From Streptomyces sp. TG1A-8 (GTDB taxonomy: Bacteria > Actinomycetota > Actinomycetes > Streptomycetales > Streptomycetaceae): a stretch of DNA of 64,000 nucleotides. The stretch is taken from the NCBI RefSeq assembly GCF_030499535.1, contig NZ_JASTLB010000001.1, positions 2,604,001-2,668,000 of the forward strand, given 5' to 3'. Position numbers and translations under genes: made by a program. Below are positions 16,504 through 26,059 of this stretch, in pieces (within the stretch, counting starts at the first letter, position 1; each line of letters opens with the position of its first letter). The notes under the pieces are model-generated. The model had not been told where the DNA came from. It searched no databases and worked only from the letters and a program-made list of their open reading frames with translations.

Positions 16504-17729
16504 TCGCCATCCTCCCCCTGGACGAGCAGGCGCTTCCTTCCCGTGAGGAGCTCCTGCATCATTCCCCGCTTCACATCCTGCGCAACGCGGAGCCTCCGCT
16601 CCAGCTTCGCGATCTCCAGCTCCGAGTCCCGGAGCACACAGCTGATACGTCGCTGCTCTTCGATGTGTGGAACAGACACTTCAATGCGAGAGAATTCCGG
16701 CCAGCGCAAGCTGCCCCGGCGGTCCACAGAAGCGTTCGTGGCCCGCGAGAACTTCTGCCGATAAGTATCGAGCTTCAGCATGCGCTGCAGGAAGTAGCTG
16801 TCGACACCGGAGCCGGGTTCCATGACCACGTAGATAGGACTCACAAGCGCCCGGTCTTCAAGTTCCTGAACTCCGATCGACCCCTCCTCGACATGATTGG
16901 CAGGGTACCCGATATCACCTCGATAGATAACCCGATAACCCCTGAGATCGCGACTGAAGACCTGGTTCTTGAAGTAGTCCAGGGAACGCATGAAACCCAT
17001 GCTCTTTGTGCACGTCAGAACGGTCAGATTCTCGGACAAAGAGTTGAACTCAGAACGAGGGCGAAGGAGTTCCGAGAGGTTGCGACGACTCCACGCTTGC
17101 GTGAATCCGGGCAGGCGCATCCGACCGGTCAGGAGCTGCTGCATGAGCCCCTGCTTGATCGCCTGCTTCTTTGCAATCATGCGCTCCAGCGCAGCAATGA
17201 GCCCGTCGGCATCGCGAAGCATCCGAGCGATCAGTTGCTGTTCTTCGATCGCTGGCAGCGGCACCTTCAGCTGTCGAAAATACTCGACTCCGATGGTTTT
17301 GATCGTGCTCCCGTTCGAGATCCGCTCGAACTCGGCCTTCATGGACTCGAGGTAGTAGTAGAGGAACCAGTTATTGAGGCGAGGGCCGCAATGCCACGCC
17401 ATAAAGTGCTGACTGACAGCCATGTCGGCCCCAAGTACGGCAACCTTCCCGATTCCGGCATCCCGCAGAAGAACAACCGAACCTGCGGGATGCACCACTG
17501 CCGACGAGTTGGCCAGTCCCGCGTGCGTAATACTCTCGGCCGTTGCCGAAATCAGCCCTCGATCCAGCCTGGAGGCATCCTTGAGCGAAACCCAAGGAAT
17601 GTCGCCGTTCCAGTAGGTCGCACGCTTCTTGTTCGGGGTGTGTCCGCTGCCTCTCGCGGCGACACGGTCAAGGGCCACCCGCTTCCAGGGGATGCCCTGC
17701 TCCCCGCCGTCCCCGCCCGTCATCGTCAC
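16500..17729 (-). CDS. hsdS: Type I restriction-modification specificity subunit
   Basis: A 409-residue specificity subunit with the usual two target-recognition domains and two conserved helical spacers. The first recognition domain starts WKRVALDRVAARGSGHTPNK and the central helix is IEEQQLIARMLRDADGLIAA followed by KQGLMQQLLTGRMRLPGF. The second domain begins near AWSRRNLSELLRPRSEFN, and the terminal helix repeats the first (IEEQRRISCVLRDSELEIAK, then MMQELLTGRKRL). GTG 17729 overlaps the hsdM stop (GTGA); ATG 17723 is the alternative. It determines the bipartite recognition sequence, which cannot be read from the protein. Confidence 0.94.
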   Translation of the reverse strand: MTMTGGDGGEQGIPWKRVALDRVAARGSGHTPNKKRATYWNGDIPWVSLKDASRLDRGLISATAESITHAGLANSSAVVHPAGSVVLLRDAGIGKVAVLGADMAVSQHFMAWHCGPRLNNWFLYYYLESMKAEFERISNGSTIKTIGVEYFRQLKVPLPAIEEQQLIARMLRDADGLIAALERMIAKKQAIKQGLMQQLLTGRMRLPGFTQAWSRRNLSELLRPRSEFNSLSENLTVLTCTKSMGFMRSLDYFKNQVFSRDLRGYRVIYRGDIGYPANHVEEGSIGVQELEDRALVSPIYVVMEPGSGVDSYFLQRMLKLDTYRQKFSRATNASVDRRGSLRWPEFSRIEVSVPHIEEQRRISCVLRDSELEIAKLERRLRVAQDVKRGMMQELLTGRKRLLVQGEDGE

Positions 17730-20161
17730 GGCTTGACCCCCAGGTCGGCGAGATGCCCTGCAACCTTCGCCTCGAGCTTCCCCAGCGCGATACCGAGAGC
17801 ATCGATGGGTTCTGCGTAGCGTTCCCCAAGCTCCCTGATACGGCTCACCAGAGCGAGCGTCAGCGCCTCGGCTTCGGAGGCCACTCGCGCCGTGATCACG
17901 GCGCGCCACTTATCGTCCATGACGAGTGTCCGCACGTCGCTCTCGGTGAGCTCGCCGTACTTCTTCAGTGTTGCGAGATGAAGCGCCGCCTCTGCCTCCT
18001 TGGCGGTCCTCTTACTTACGGCCTCCGCGTTGTACAGCTTGATCAGATGCGCCAGCGCCGCCACCTCGTCAGCGTCAGCGCCTTCGTGTCGCGCCTTCTT
18101 CAGGCGCTCCGAGGCGAGGGCCTTGTTGATCTTGTCGTCTGCCATTGCGTCCGCCAGCAGCCCGCCCTCGACGGCATGCTCCTCGACGTAGTCCTGGACC
18201 GCGCGGCTGGCATCCTCCGCCAACATGACGAGCTCATCGACCTTGGCCTGTTCCGCCGCGAAGTAGCGCGAGACGACCAGGGCCGGCGGAATGAGGTCCA
18301 GCTTGTACTTGGTAGCGCTGCGACCCGAGCCCACCACGAGGTCGGGGGACTCCGAGAGCCTGCGGTTCTTGTCCACCGCGATCTTGCGCGGCTTGGCGGC
18401 AGCGAGCCAACCATCGTTCATGATCATGAAGACGTCGTCATGCACGACGTCGTGCCAGTACGTCATGAGCTGTTCGTAGACGTTGTACTCGTCCACCAGC
18501 GGCACCGGCTTGAAGCGGGCAAGCAGGTCATCGCCGAGGGCGGCGATGAGGTCGTTGGGCTGCGTGTCGGCGTCGATCTTCTCGAGACGCTCACGATGGA
18601 AATCGAACCACTCGGTGGTGAGATCGCGAGCCTCGTCGGTGAACTTCTGAAATTCGGGCGAGTCGAGGATCGCCTGCTGAACCTGGCTGACGTCGATGGT
18701 CAGGTCGCTGTAGCCGGGACGGTTCGGCCGGAACAGCTGGGCGCGCAGCTGCGGGAAGATGTCCCAGTAACCGCCGATCGCGTCGAGGTCGCGGTCGGGG
18801 ATGCCGCCGTGCAGGTGGGCGTTGAGGTCTTGAAGGTCCTCGGGTTCGGAGGAGTCGATGTAACGGGAGATGCTGAGGTTGTAGTCGTTCTTCGAGTCCG
18901 CGATCTCCGACAGGGGGACCATGCGCGAGTAGCGGTCGATCCCGGTCTGCCGCGTGAAGACGTCGACGATCTTGTGGATGTCCTGGCTGCGCAGCCGGTT
19001 CTTCGGGCCGTCCTTCATGAAGCCCCTGGAAGCGTCAATCATGAACACGCCGGTCCGGCCGACGGCGTTCTCCTTATCCAGGACGATGATGCAGGCGGGG
19101 ATGCCGGTTCCGTAGAAGAGGTTCACGGGAAGGCCGATGATGCCCTTGATGAACCCCTGGTTGAGCAGACGCCGACGAATGTCCGCCTCGGCGTGCCCCC
19201 GGAAGAGCACACCGTGCGGGAGGATGACCGCTGCCTTCCCCTTGCTCTTGAGCGACTTGAGGATGTGCAGCAGGAAGGCGTAGTCGCCGTTCTTCTCCGG
19301 CGGTCGGCCGTACTCGAAGCGGCCGTATTCGTGCTCCAGCCCGTTGCTCCAGGACTTGATCGAGAACGGCGGGTTGGCCACGGCGAAGTCGAAGGTCTTC
19401 AGCGTCTGGCCGTCGGTGAACTGCGGGCTCGTGATCGTGTCACCCTTGAGGATGTCGGCGTCCGCGTTCCCGTGCAGGATCATGTTCATCTTGGACAGCG
19501 CCCACGTGGCGTTGTCTTTCTCTTGGCCGTAGATCGTGATGCCGCGCGGCGCCTCAGCAGCGACCTTAAGGAGCAGCGAGCCGGAGCCACAGGTCGGGTC
19601 GTAAACCGTCTGATCCTGGCGGGTCTCCTTCGTGATGCCGACCACCTTGGCCAGAACACGGGATACCTCGGCGGGGGTGTAGAACTGGCCCTTGCTCTTG
19701 CCGGACTCCGTGGCGAAATGGCGCATCAGGTACTCGTAAGCGTCACCGAGGAGGTCGTCGCCCTCGGCACGGGAGCCTCGGAAGTCAAGGTCGCTGAAGA
19801 TCGTGACGAGCTTGGAGAGGCGGTCCTGCATCTCCTTGCCCTTGCCGAGCTTCTCCTCGTCATTGAAGTCGGCGAGGTCGATTACGTTCCGCAGATCGTT
19901 CGCCTCGGCGAGCCGACTGATGATCTTATTGAAGCGGTCGCCGATCTCCTTGTCGCCCTTGGCGGCCACCATGTCGTCGAAGGAGCCGCCGGACGGGACG
20001 TCGATGAGACTGTCGGGGTCGGCCTTGGCCTTGTCGGAGACGTACTTCACGAAGAGCAGCGTGAGGATGTAGTCCTTGTACTGGCCGGCGTCCATCCCGC
20101 CGCGCAGCTCGTCGCAGCTCTTCCAGAGCGAGCTGTAGAGGTCTGTCTTCTTGAGGGCCAA
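17726..20161 (-). CDS. hsdM: Type I restriction-modification DNA methyltransferase (M subunit)
   Basis: An 811-residue N6-adenine methyltransferase. The N-terminal helical domain DLYSSLWKSCDELRGGMD is followed by the SAM-binding motif DPTCGSGSLLLK (188-199) and catalytic NPPF (263-266 in VANPPFSIKSW). It is longer than the usual 500-residue HsdM, with an extra C-terminal region (about 480-811) containing long charged helices. This is seen in one HsdM subgroup. The start is TTG 20161, with GGAAGAAGAG just upstream and the family N-terminus MALKKTDLYSS beginning there. It is the first gene of the operon hsdM-hsdS-hsdR-peptidase-GHKL nuclease. Confidence 0.94.
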   Translation of the reverse strand: MALKKTDLYSSLWKSCDELRGGMDAGQYKDYILTLLFVKYVSDKAKADPDSLIDVPSGGSFDDMVAAKGDKEIGDRFNKIISRLAEANDLRNVIDLADFNDEEKLGKGKEMQDRLSKLVTIFSDLDFRGSRAEGDDLLGDAYEYLMRHFATESGKSKGQFYTPAEVSRVLAKVVGITKETRQDQTVYDPTCGSGSLLLKVAAEAPRGITIYGQEKDNATWALSKMNMILHGNADADILKGDTITSPQFTDGQTLKTFDFAVANPPFSIKSWSNGLEHEYGRFEYGRPPEKNGDYAFLLHILKSLKSKGKAAVILPHGVLFRGHAEADIRRRLLNQGFIKGIIGLPVNLFYGTGIPACIIVLDKENAVGRTGVFMIDASRGFMKDGPKNRLRSQDIHKIVDVFTRQTGIDRYSRMVPLSEIADSKNDYNLSISRYIDSSEPEDLQDLNAHLHGGIPDRDLDAIGGYWDIFPQLRAQLFRPNRPGYSDLTIDVSQVQQAILDSPEFQKFTDEARDLTTEWFDFHRERLEKIDADTQPNDLIAALGDDLLARFKPVPLVDEYNVYEQLMTYWHDVVHDDVFMIMNDGWLAAAKPRKIAVDKNRRLSESPDLVVGSGRSATKYKLDLIPPALVVSRYFAAEQAKVDELVMLAEDASRAVQDYVEEHAVEGGLLADAMADDKINKALASERLKKARHEGADADEVAALAHLIKLYNAEAVSKRTAKEAEAALHLATLKKYGELTESDVRTLVMDDKWRAVITARVASEAEALTLALVSRIRELGERYAEPIDALGIALGKLEAKVAGHLADLGVKP

Positions 20162-20514
20162 GGCTCTTCTTCCCGATATGTCATGGCGGTCGCGCGGGCC
20201 GCCAACCCTGATGCCTGCGGCGTGACGCACGTCGCGCAGCCGTTTCCAGCCGTCGATGCGAGTTCCACGCAAGCGGCAGCCGAGTCCACGCGGGAAGCGT
20301 AGTAGAGAAAGCGGCAGAGCTGCCCTCTATGGGAAGAGAGGCACCTCGCGGCCGACGCCGTCCGGCGGGCGGGCCACAGAGCGAGGACGGCAATCCGCTG
20401 CGGCGGCCAGAGGATGCACCTTCGCGAAGACTCGAAGACGTACGAGCGCCACGGAACCTGATCGGGCGATGTCGGGTGATTGCCTGACAGGCGAGGGACG
20501 GGTCCGGTAGATCT
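20162..20514. other. Divergent intergenic region upstream of hsdM
   Basis: 353 bp between divergent genes must hold the hsdM promoter. Small inverted repeats are present (GGCAG-AG-CTGCC near 20323-20334), but no clear -35/-10 pair or operator could be fixed by eye. No gene was recognised. Confidence 0.4.
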
Positions 20515-20895
20515 GTGCCCGTGACTGACTCCACGCCCAGCGACCCCATCCCCGATGACGGCGAGCCCACCTCTTTCGCCAAGGCGAAGGGCTGGGTCAG
20601 CAAGCACAAGCCGAAGATCCTCGCCGTGGCCGGCACGGTCGGCAGCGCGGCTCTGGCCGTCGCCGTCCTGGCCGCTAGGCATGCCGAGGAACAGAACATC
20701 GCCGAGGAGTCCCTGGACACCGGGTCGGCCGCCGACTCTGCAGAGAAGAAGGAGCAGCGGAACCCGCCCACCAAGCACAACGTTGCCCCGCACAAGAGAC
20801 GGCTCGCAGACGGCCGCGAGATCGACGTGTCGGGTTACGAGCGGGGCGGCTCCTCGGAAGACGAGGACGAGGACCCCGGTGAAGTCGCGGCCTGA
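20515..20895 (+). CDS. Small single-pass membrane protein, hypothetical
   Basis: A 126-residue protein with a hydrophilic acidic N-terminus, one membrane segment (ILAVAGTVGSAALAVAVLAA, residues about 36-55) and a charged tail ending in SSEDEDEDPGEVAA. No family was recognised. GTG 20515 or GTG 20521 could be the start; TAGATC at 20508-20513 resembles a -10 box and would favour leaderless translation from 20521. It lies inside the island, divergent from the defence operon. Confidence 0.55.
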   Translation: MPVTDSTPSDPIPDDGEPTSFAKAKGWVSKHKPKILAVAGTVGSAALAVAVLAARHAEEQNIAEESLDTGSAADSAEKKEQRNPPTKHNVAPHKRRLADGREIDVSGYERGGSSEDEDEDPGEVAA

Positions 20896-21138
20896 GCGCT
20901 TCTCATTCCTGTGCAGTGCCGACGGATGCCCTGCAGAACGGTTGGATCGGCGCTGACCTGCGGCTTCTATCGCCGCCGGAGGGAGCGCCACAGCTGCCCC
21001 GTCGCCCCTGGAACCGTGGCAGAACCCGAGCTGCTAAGACGCGGCGGCCGACGACGGGCCCCTTCGGGGGTCGTACCCCCACCCCCGCTCGCACCTCTGG
21101 CTCTTCACGCCGCCCGCCACCGTCCGTACGATCCGCGC

Positions 21139-21411
21139 ATGATCAAGCTGTGGTGGGCCCTGGTGGCCGAGCACGTGGACGAGTGGACCGGGGACGACGC
21201 CGCGCAGGGCGCGGCCGTACTCGAAGCCAGGGTGGGGGCCTCGGTCGAGGCGAGCGGCATGAAGCCGGAGGCCGTGCAGCATTGGCGTACGGACTTCCTG
21301 ACCCCCGTGGTCACGTCGCTGCGCACGGAAGGCGCGGCAGCACTCGCCAGGGGAGAAACATGGAGCCGGGCGGCCGGGCCGTTCCTGGCCTGCGCATCCC
21401 CGCTCAGCTGA
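21139..21411 (+). CDS. Hypothetical protein (90 aa), leaderless start
   Basis: A 90-residue protein starting MIKLWWALVAEHVDEWTGDD and containing GMKPEAVQHWRTDFLTPVV. It is helical and has no recognised family. TACGAT at 21127-21132 lies exactly 6 nt before ATG 21139, the spacing seen at several other genes here, suggesting a leaderless transcript. Codon usage is typical of the region. It converges with the next gene and overlaps its 3' end by 8 nt. Confidence 0.5.
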   Translation: MIKLWWALVAEHVDEWTGDDAAQGAAVLEARVGASVEASGMKPEAVQHWRTDFLTPVVTSLRTEGAAALARGETWSRAAGPFLACASPLS

Positions 21412-21694
21412 ACACAGCCCGTTTCGTGAGCCAGGAAGGCTGATCGGCTCGCCGAGTGGCGCGGAGCCTTGGAGCCGCGATGAAGCTCAGGGCTCCAGCT
21501 GTGCGCCTTGAGGAGCGTTCCTCCTTCTCCCGGAGCATCGCCTGGTAGGCCGCCTCCACCTGTTCCGTCGGGAAGCCGAACCTGTTGAGCACCCACCAGA
21601 CATCCTCGGCCGTCCAATCCGGGGCATTGGCCAGCTGTTGTTCGATCCACTCCTCCTTGGTCATCGTCTTCTTCGGCTCGGAACGCTTCGCCAT
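21404..21694 (-). CDS. Hypothetical small protein
   Basis: A 96-residue protein beginning MAKRSEPKKTMTKEEWIEQQ, with the Trp-rich segment APDWTAEDVWWVLNRFGFP and a basic tail. This style of short regulator-like or structural protein is frequent in Streptomyces islands. ATG 21694 has AGGA 10 nt upstream; an ATG at 21718 would add eight residues. No function can be assigned. Confidence 0.5.
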   Translation of the reverse strand: MAKRSEPKKTMTKEEWIEQQLANAPDWTAEDVWWVLNRFGFPTEQVEAAYQAMLREKEERSSRRTAGALSFIAAPRLRATRRADQPSWLTKRAVFS

Positions 21695-21812
21695 AGGTTT
21701 CGTCCTGTTCGATCTCATACGGAGGCCCGTGTCTGTGTCGCGTGCTGGGGGCCGTCGGCGTCGCCTCCAGCGCGTCTGACGGCAACTGAAGCAGGGGACG
21801 CTCGGGTCGCCG

Positions 21813-22034
21813 TCACCCCGCCCGCACCACCAGAGCGAACGACGTGCACACCCGCCTGAATCCCTCGTGGCCGGTGCGTCCCGTGTGCCCCATGCACTCG
21901 ATGTCCACGGCCGCCCCGTCCTCGGAAGGCGTCGCCGACCAGTCGCAGCGGAGGCACTCGGCCTCGAACGTCACGTCGGTGTCTGGGTGCTGGGTGATCC
22001 GATGCGTGACGTACCGCAGCACAGCGCGGGGCAT
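21813..22034 (-). CDS. DUF7848-type small protein
   Basis: A 73-residue protein starting MPRAVLRYVTHRITQHPDTD with a CLRC zinc-knuckle-like pair and the terminal segment MGHTGRTGHEGFRRVCTSFA. This matches a Streptomyces family (DUF7848) that typically sits next to HTH/DUF5753 regulators. ATG 22034 overlaps the preceding gene's stop (TGATG), so the two are translationally coupled. Function unknown. Confidence 0.6.
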   Translation of the reverse strand: MPRAVLRYVTHRITQHPDTDVTFEAECLRCDWSATPSEDGAAVDIECMGHTGRTGHEGFRRVCTSFALVVRAG

Positions 22035-22273
22035 CACTCGCCCCCGTGCGCGTCCCGCAGGTGGGCGCGCAGGGTCACGTTCATGTCGGACACCTTGGAG
22101 TAGTCCCAGACCGACCCGGCGTTGGCCCGTTGTACCGCGAGGCCGAGGCAGTCCCGGCAGCCCGGGACGGGTTCTGGCCGTGCCGGCGGTAGGGAAGAAG
22201 CCACCGGCTCCGGCAGCGTCGACGGTTCTCCGTGCATCTCGTATGCCTCCCCGCATCTCGTCGAGAAGGCCAT
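22034..22273 (-). CDS. Hypothetical small protein with CxxC, coupled to DUF7848 gene
   Basis: A 79-residue protein with GCRDCLGLAVQRANAG and a His-containing end (NVTLRAHLRDAHGGE), giving a possible zinc site of two Cys and two His. It lies between the HTH regulator and the DUF7848 gene in one minus-strand operon and overlaps the latter's start. Similar small proteins accompany such regulators in many Streptomyces genomes; no activity is known. Confidence 0.55.
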   Translation of the reverse strand: MAFSTRCGEAYEMHGEPSTLPEPVASSLPPARPEPVPGCRDCLGLAVQRANAGSVWDYSKVSDMNVTLRAHLRDAHGGE

Positions 22274-22298
22274 GGTCAGCCGGTCCTAGGGGCCGAAG

Positions 22299-23129
22299 CT
22301 AGGGCGTTTCCCGTTCGTGCAAGAACGCGTCCCGGATGCCCTCGACTAGGTCGCGCATTGCGTCCCCGGCAAGGGACACGGAGGCGAAGCGGTCGAACTT
22401 CTCGACGTACAGGGAGACGTCCCGTGGGTCGGTGACGACCACCTCGGCGTGTGTCGTCTCGACCGTCACCACACGGTCGTCCCGGATGACGAAGGAGTGA
22501 CCGGGCACGTCGCGCTGCGGCGCGTCGAGGGGGGCCACGCGCACGTCCACGTTCGGCAGGCGGGACACCGACACGATGCGGTCCAGCTGGCCCGCCATCA
22601 TCGCGGGCGGAAGGAGACGCCAGCGCAGGACGGGTTCCGTAACCACGAAGTGCAGGGCTTTGCTGGTGTCGTACAGGACGCGTTGCCGCTCGATCCGGGC
22701 GGAGACCGTACGGGAGAGCTGTTCGTCTGTGAGGCCCTTCGGCTCCAACACTGCCCGGATGTATTCGGGCGTCTGGAGCAGACCGGGAACCAGGGACGGC
22801 TGGAAGAGGCGCAGGAGCGTCATCGAGGACTCCAACGCCCTGATCTGCTGCTGCTTCTTGTGGTAGCCCATGCGCCGAAAGAGGCGCCATGCGGTTGCCT
22901 CTGTGGCCTGTGCGCGGGCTGCAGCGAGGTACTCGGCCTTGATCTCCGGGGACACGTCCAAAGCCGTGAGGATGCGTTCCACGTCCGCCGTCGCCGGGGC
23001 GACACGGCCGTTCTCGATCTTCGACAGCTTGGCGGTCGACATGACTGCGCTGCGGGCGACGACCTTGGCCTCCTTGCCGGACGCCTGCCGCAGCGCCCGC
23101 AGCGCGGCACCGAGTTCTGCCTGATTCAC
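22299..23129 (-). CDS. XRE-family regulator with DUF5753 domain
   Basis: A 276-residue protein. The N-terminal helix-turn-helix (ELGAALRALRQASGKEAKVV, then STAKLSKIENGRVAP) is followed by a large DUF5753 region (LRLFQPSLVPGLLQTPEYIR, RIERQRVLY, VLRWRLLPPAMMAGQLDRIV). This is the common Streptomyces Scr1-type regulator, usually paired with a small acidic partner protein. GTG 23129 is chosen because it overlaps the DUF6879 stop (GTGA). Regulation of its own operon is probable but not shown. Confidence 0.85.
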   Translation of the reverse strand: MNQAELGAALRALRQASGKEAKVVARSAVMSTAKLSKIENGRVAPATADVERILTALDVSPEIKAEYLAAARAQATEATAWRLFRRMGYHKKQQQIRALESSMTLLRLFQPSLVPGLLQTPEYIRAVLEPKGLTDEQLSRTVSARIERQRVLYDTSKALHFVVTEPVLRWRLLPPAMMAGQLDRIVSVSRLPNVDVRVAPLDAPQRDVPGHSFVIRDDRVVTVETTHAEVVVTDPRDVSLYVEKFDRFASVSLAGDAMRDLVEGIRDAFLHERETP

Positions 23130-23671
23130 GCTGCTCCGTGCTTCCCCCACCACTCGGTGAAGGGCACCGACATGGCCAGGGCGACGCTTCGATACGTCGC
23201 GTACTCGGACTCCTCGCCCGTGGGCAACGCCCCCGGTGCCGGGACGAACGTCGGCCCGGTGAACGCGCCGTTCTCGTCGTAGTTGAGCACCACAGGCTCG
23301 CGGCCGTCGAAGAGCCAGAAATCGGGCACACCCTCCAGCGGATTCGGGCGGTCGGTCGTGTCGAGGATGTGGAACTCCTCACCCGCCGTCATGTTCGTCT
23401 GGTAACCCCAGCTCAGCTCGTAGCGGAGGTACGGCGTGAGCGGGCGGGACAGGACGTGGACGCGCACCATGCGCTTGCCGCTCTCCGTCGCCTTTCGCAC
23501 GGTCTCCAGCCAGTCTGCGTTGTAGTCGGCGGGCTTGGTCTCCCCCGCGAGGAAGGCACGGAAGGCGGCAGGGTTGCCCGAGTTGCTGTAGTCGTCGAGA
23601 GTCTCCAGCCGGAACGCCTCCTCCTGGAAGGTGGAAAAGCGGGCAGCCAGGTCGTTAGATGCGCTGATCAC
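23126..23671 (-). CDS. DUF6879 family protein
   Basis: A 181-residue protein matching the Streptomyces DUF6879 family: FQEEAFRLETLDDYSNSG near the start, RMVRVHVLSRPLTPYLRYEL, FHILDTTDRPNP, DFWLFDGREPVVLNYDENG and the terminal FTEWWGKH. Members are almost always encoded next to an XRE/DUF5753 regulator, as here, and probably act with it. The start is GTG 23671; it overlaps the upstream small gene by 17 nt. Confidence 0.75.
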   Translation of the reverse strand: MISASNDLAARFSTFQEEAFRLETLDDYSNSGNPAAFRAFLAGETKPADYNADWLETVRKATESGKRMVRVHVLSRPLTPYLRYELSWGYQTNMTAGEEFHILDTTDRPNPLEGVPDFWLFDGREPVVLNYDENGAFTGPTFVPAPGALPTGEESEYATYRSVALAMSVPFTEWWGKHGAA

Positions 23672-23846
23672 GGATTGCCTTCCGGATGAGGTCCATCGGG
23701 ATTTCCACCAGGGATTCGCCCTCCGGCACGTCGAGACCGTGTCCCGTCGGCACGCCTCCCTGCACGATCAGGGTTCCCTTGTCGGTCGCATACAGGGTGG
23801 GACAGTCCCCGTTCTCACAGGTGGTGGCCAGCTTCGTCAGCCTCAT
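23655..23846 (-). CDS. Small hypothetical protein, first gene of regulator operon
   Basis: A 63-residue protein with the paired cysteines TTCENGDCPTLYATDKGTL and the C-terminus VEIPMDLIRKAIRDQRI. It begins the operon small gene - DUF6879 - XRE regulator - two small genes. Acidic or compact partners at this position may be the regulated effector of the XRE protein, but no biochemical role is known. Confidence 0.6.
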   Translation of the reverse strand: MRLTKLATTCENGDCPTLYATDKGTLIVQGGVPTGHGLDVPEGESLVEIPMDLIRKAIRDQRI

Positions 23847-24029
23847 ACGGTGCCCCCTCGTTCCCGCGCTCCGGTGTCCCGTTCATCGTTTCCAGCTGGC
23901 GGCCTGCACAACAAGAGGTTCGGGTTTCCAGAACGGGAAACCGGTCCGCCGTCGCTTCGTCCGGGTCAATCCCTTCGGCTGTCCTCCCCTCTCCCACCGG
24001 AGCCCCAGGTCGCTTCTGAGAGTCGCCGC

Positions 24030-24052
24030 CAGGGTCAGCACCAAGTCAGCAC
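24030..24052. repeat. Integrase arm-type repeats, right end
   Basis: An exact copy of the 23 bases at 4525-4547, including two GTCAGCAC octamers (24034-24041, 24045-24052). It lies about 125 bp inside the right attachment core, mirroring the left end. Confidence 0.6.
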
Positions 24053-24093
24053 AAGACCCAGAAACAGCCTGAATCCGCAGGAGAAAACAGGAA

Positions 24094-24119
24094 GGGGCCA
24101 GACCCGATGATCTGGCCCC
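24094..24119 (-). terminator. Terminator supplied by the island downstream of ychF
   Basis: GGGGCCAGA and TCTGGCCCC form a perfect 9-bp stem with an 8-base loop, about 55 nt after the ychF stop on the minus strand. It replaces the native terminator now stranded at 4400-4431. Confidence 0.65.
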
Positions 24120-24174
24120 TGACCTGGGGATTCATGCCCTGATCAGCCGCGTTAGCCGATCAAGGAATCAGGCA

Positions 24175-25263
<1,089 letters not shown>

Positions 25264-25433
25264 GTTGCGACTTCCCGTAGATGAGTGGGCCAGGGGCTGC
25301 CAGGGGCCAGGGAGACACTGGCCGATCCACCAGTCTACGGCGTCCGCGGCCGCGGGCCCGCGGGAGCACGGCAGGCTCGGCCAAGCTCTCCGCCCCGGCG
25401 TGTCCCAGGGCCGATTGAACACATAAACAGACC

Positions 25434-25439
25434 TAAGTT
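25434..25439 (+). promoter_or_regulatory. -10 element TAAGTT for leaderless DUF6542 gene
   Basis: TAAGTT sits 6 nt before ATG 25446, so transcription would begin at or next to the A of the start codon. No ribosome site precedes the ATG. The same TANNNT-6 nt-start layout recurs at other genes in the window. Confidence 0.5.
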
Positions 25440-25445
25440 GGTCGG

Positions 25446-25988
25446 ATGGAGCAACGCAGGACGCGACCCTCTCACCACGGACCGCGACGCGGCACGCCGC
25501 CCGCGTCGCTGCCGCCGCAGGCACGGCGCCGGACGGCGGCCGAGCGCGGGCCCGCGCCGGGCGCCGGGGGCTCCGCGCGGGCGGTGCGGCTCTCCCGGCC
25601 GGTGCCGCCGCTGCCGGGCCTCCGGCTCACCGGGCTCGGCGGAAGCCTGTTCTGCGTGGCGCTGATGGTCCTGCTCGGTTGGCTGGACCACGTGCTGTTC
25701 GGGGCGTCCGCGGCGGTGTACGGGGTGCTGTTCCTGCCGGTGTGCCTGCTGACCGCGCTGTGGGTGCGCGACGGCGACGTGCTGACCGCACCGGTGGCCG
25801 TGCCGATCGCCTTCGCCGCGGGCCTGTTCCCCGTCGCCGACACCGGGGGCGGGCTGCTCGGGCGGTTGATGGCGCTGTTCACGGGCCTGGCCACGCAGGC
25901 GGGATGGCTGTACGCGGGCACGCTGGCCACCGGTGCGATCGTCCTGGTGCGCCGGGTGCGGTGGGTGCGGCGGCGGCGCGGCGCCTGA
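25446..25988 (+). CDS. DUF6542 membrane protein
   Basis: A 180-residue integral membrane protein. A basic, Pro/Arg-rich cytoplasmic leader of about 55 residues is followed by four hydrophobic segments (GGSLFCVALMVLLGWLDHVL, YGVLFLPVCLLTALWV, TAPVAVPIAFAAGLFPV, LYAGTLATGAIVLV). This is the Streptomyces DUF6542 architecture, and the gene is usually found between ychF and ppgK. Function is unknown. It is divergent from ychF. Confidence 0.75.
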   Translation: MEQRRTRPSHHGPRRGTPPASLPPQARRRTAAERGPAPGAGGSARAVRLSRPVPPLPGLRLTGLGGSLFCVALMVLLGWLDHVLFGASAAVYGVLFLPVCLLTALWVRDGDVLTAPVAVPIAFAAGLFPVADTGGGLLGRLMALFTGLATQAGWLYAGTLATGAIVLVRRVRWVRRRRGA

Positions 25989-26059
25989 GCCGGTGACGCC
26001 CGGCCCGGAGCCGGCCCGTACCGGCGCCGGGCTCGCGGGGTCCGGCCTGATCCGAACGA

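Larger units (their letters stand above)
23847..24174. other. Right end of the island, non-coding
   Basis: No gene was found between the small regulator-operon gene and the ychF stop. The stretch contains the right arm repeats (24030-24052), a strong hairpin (24094-24119) and the approach to the attachment core. Being island-derived, it supplies the new downstream region of ychF. Confidence 0.6.

Noticed and set aside
14533..20302. Long plus-strand frames opposite hsdR and hsdM
   Set aside because: High-GC shadow frames opposite genes with strong motif evidence; no family resemblance.
4525..24052. The 23-base exact repeats (4525-4547, 24030-24052) as the attachment cores themselves
   Set aside because: They contain spaced GTCAGCAC octamers typical of integrase arm sites and lie inside a second repeat pair that coincides with the ychF 3' end and its displaced terminator. 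The ychF reading explains more.
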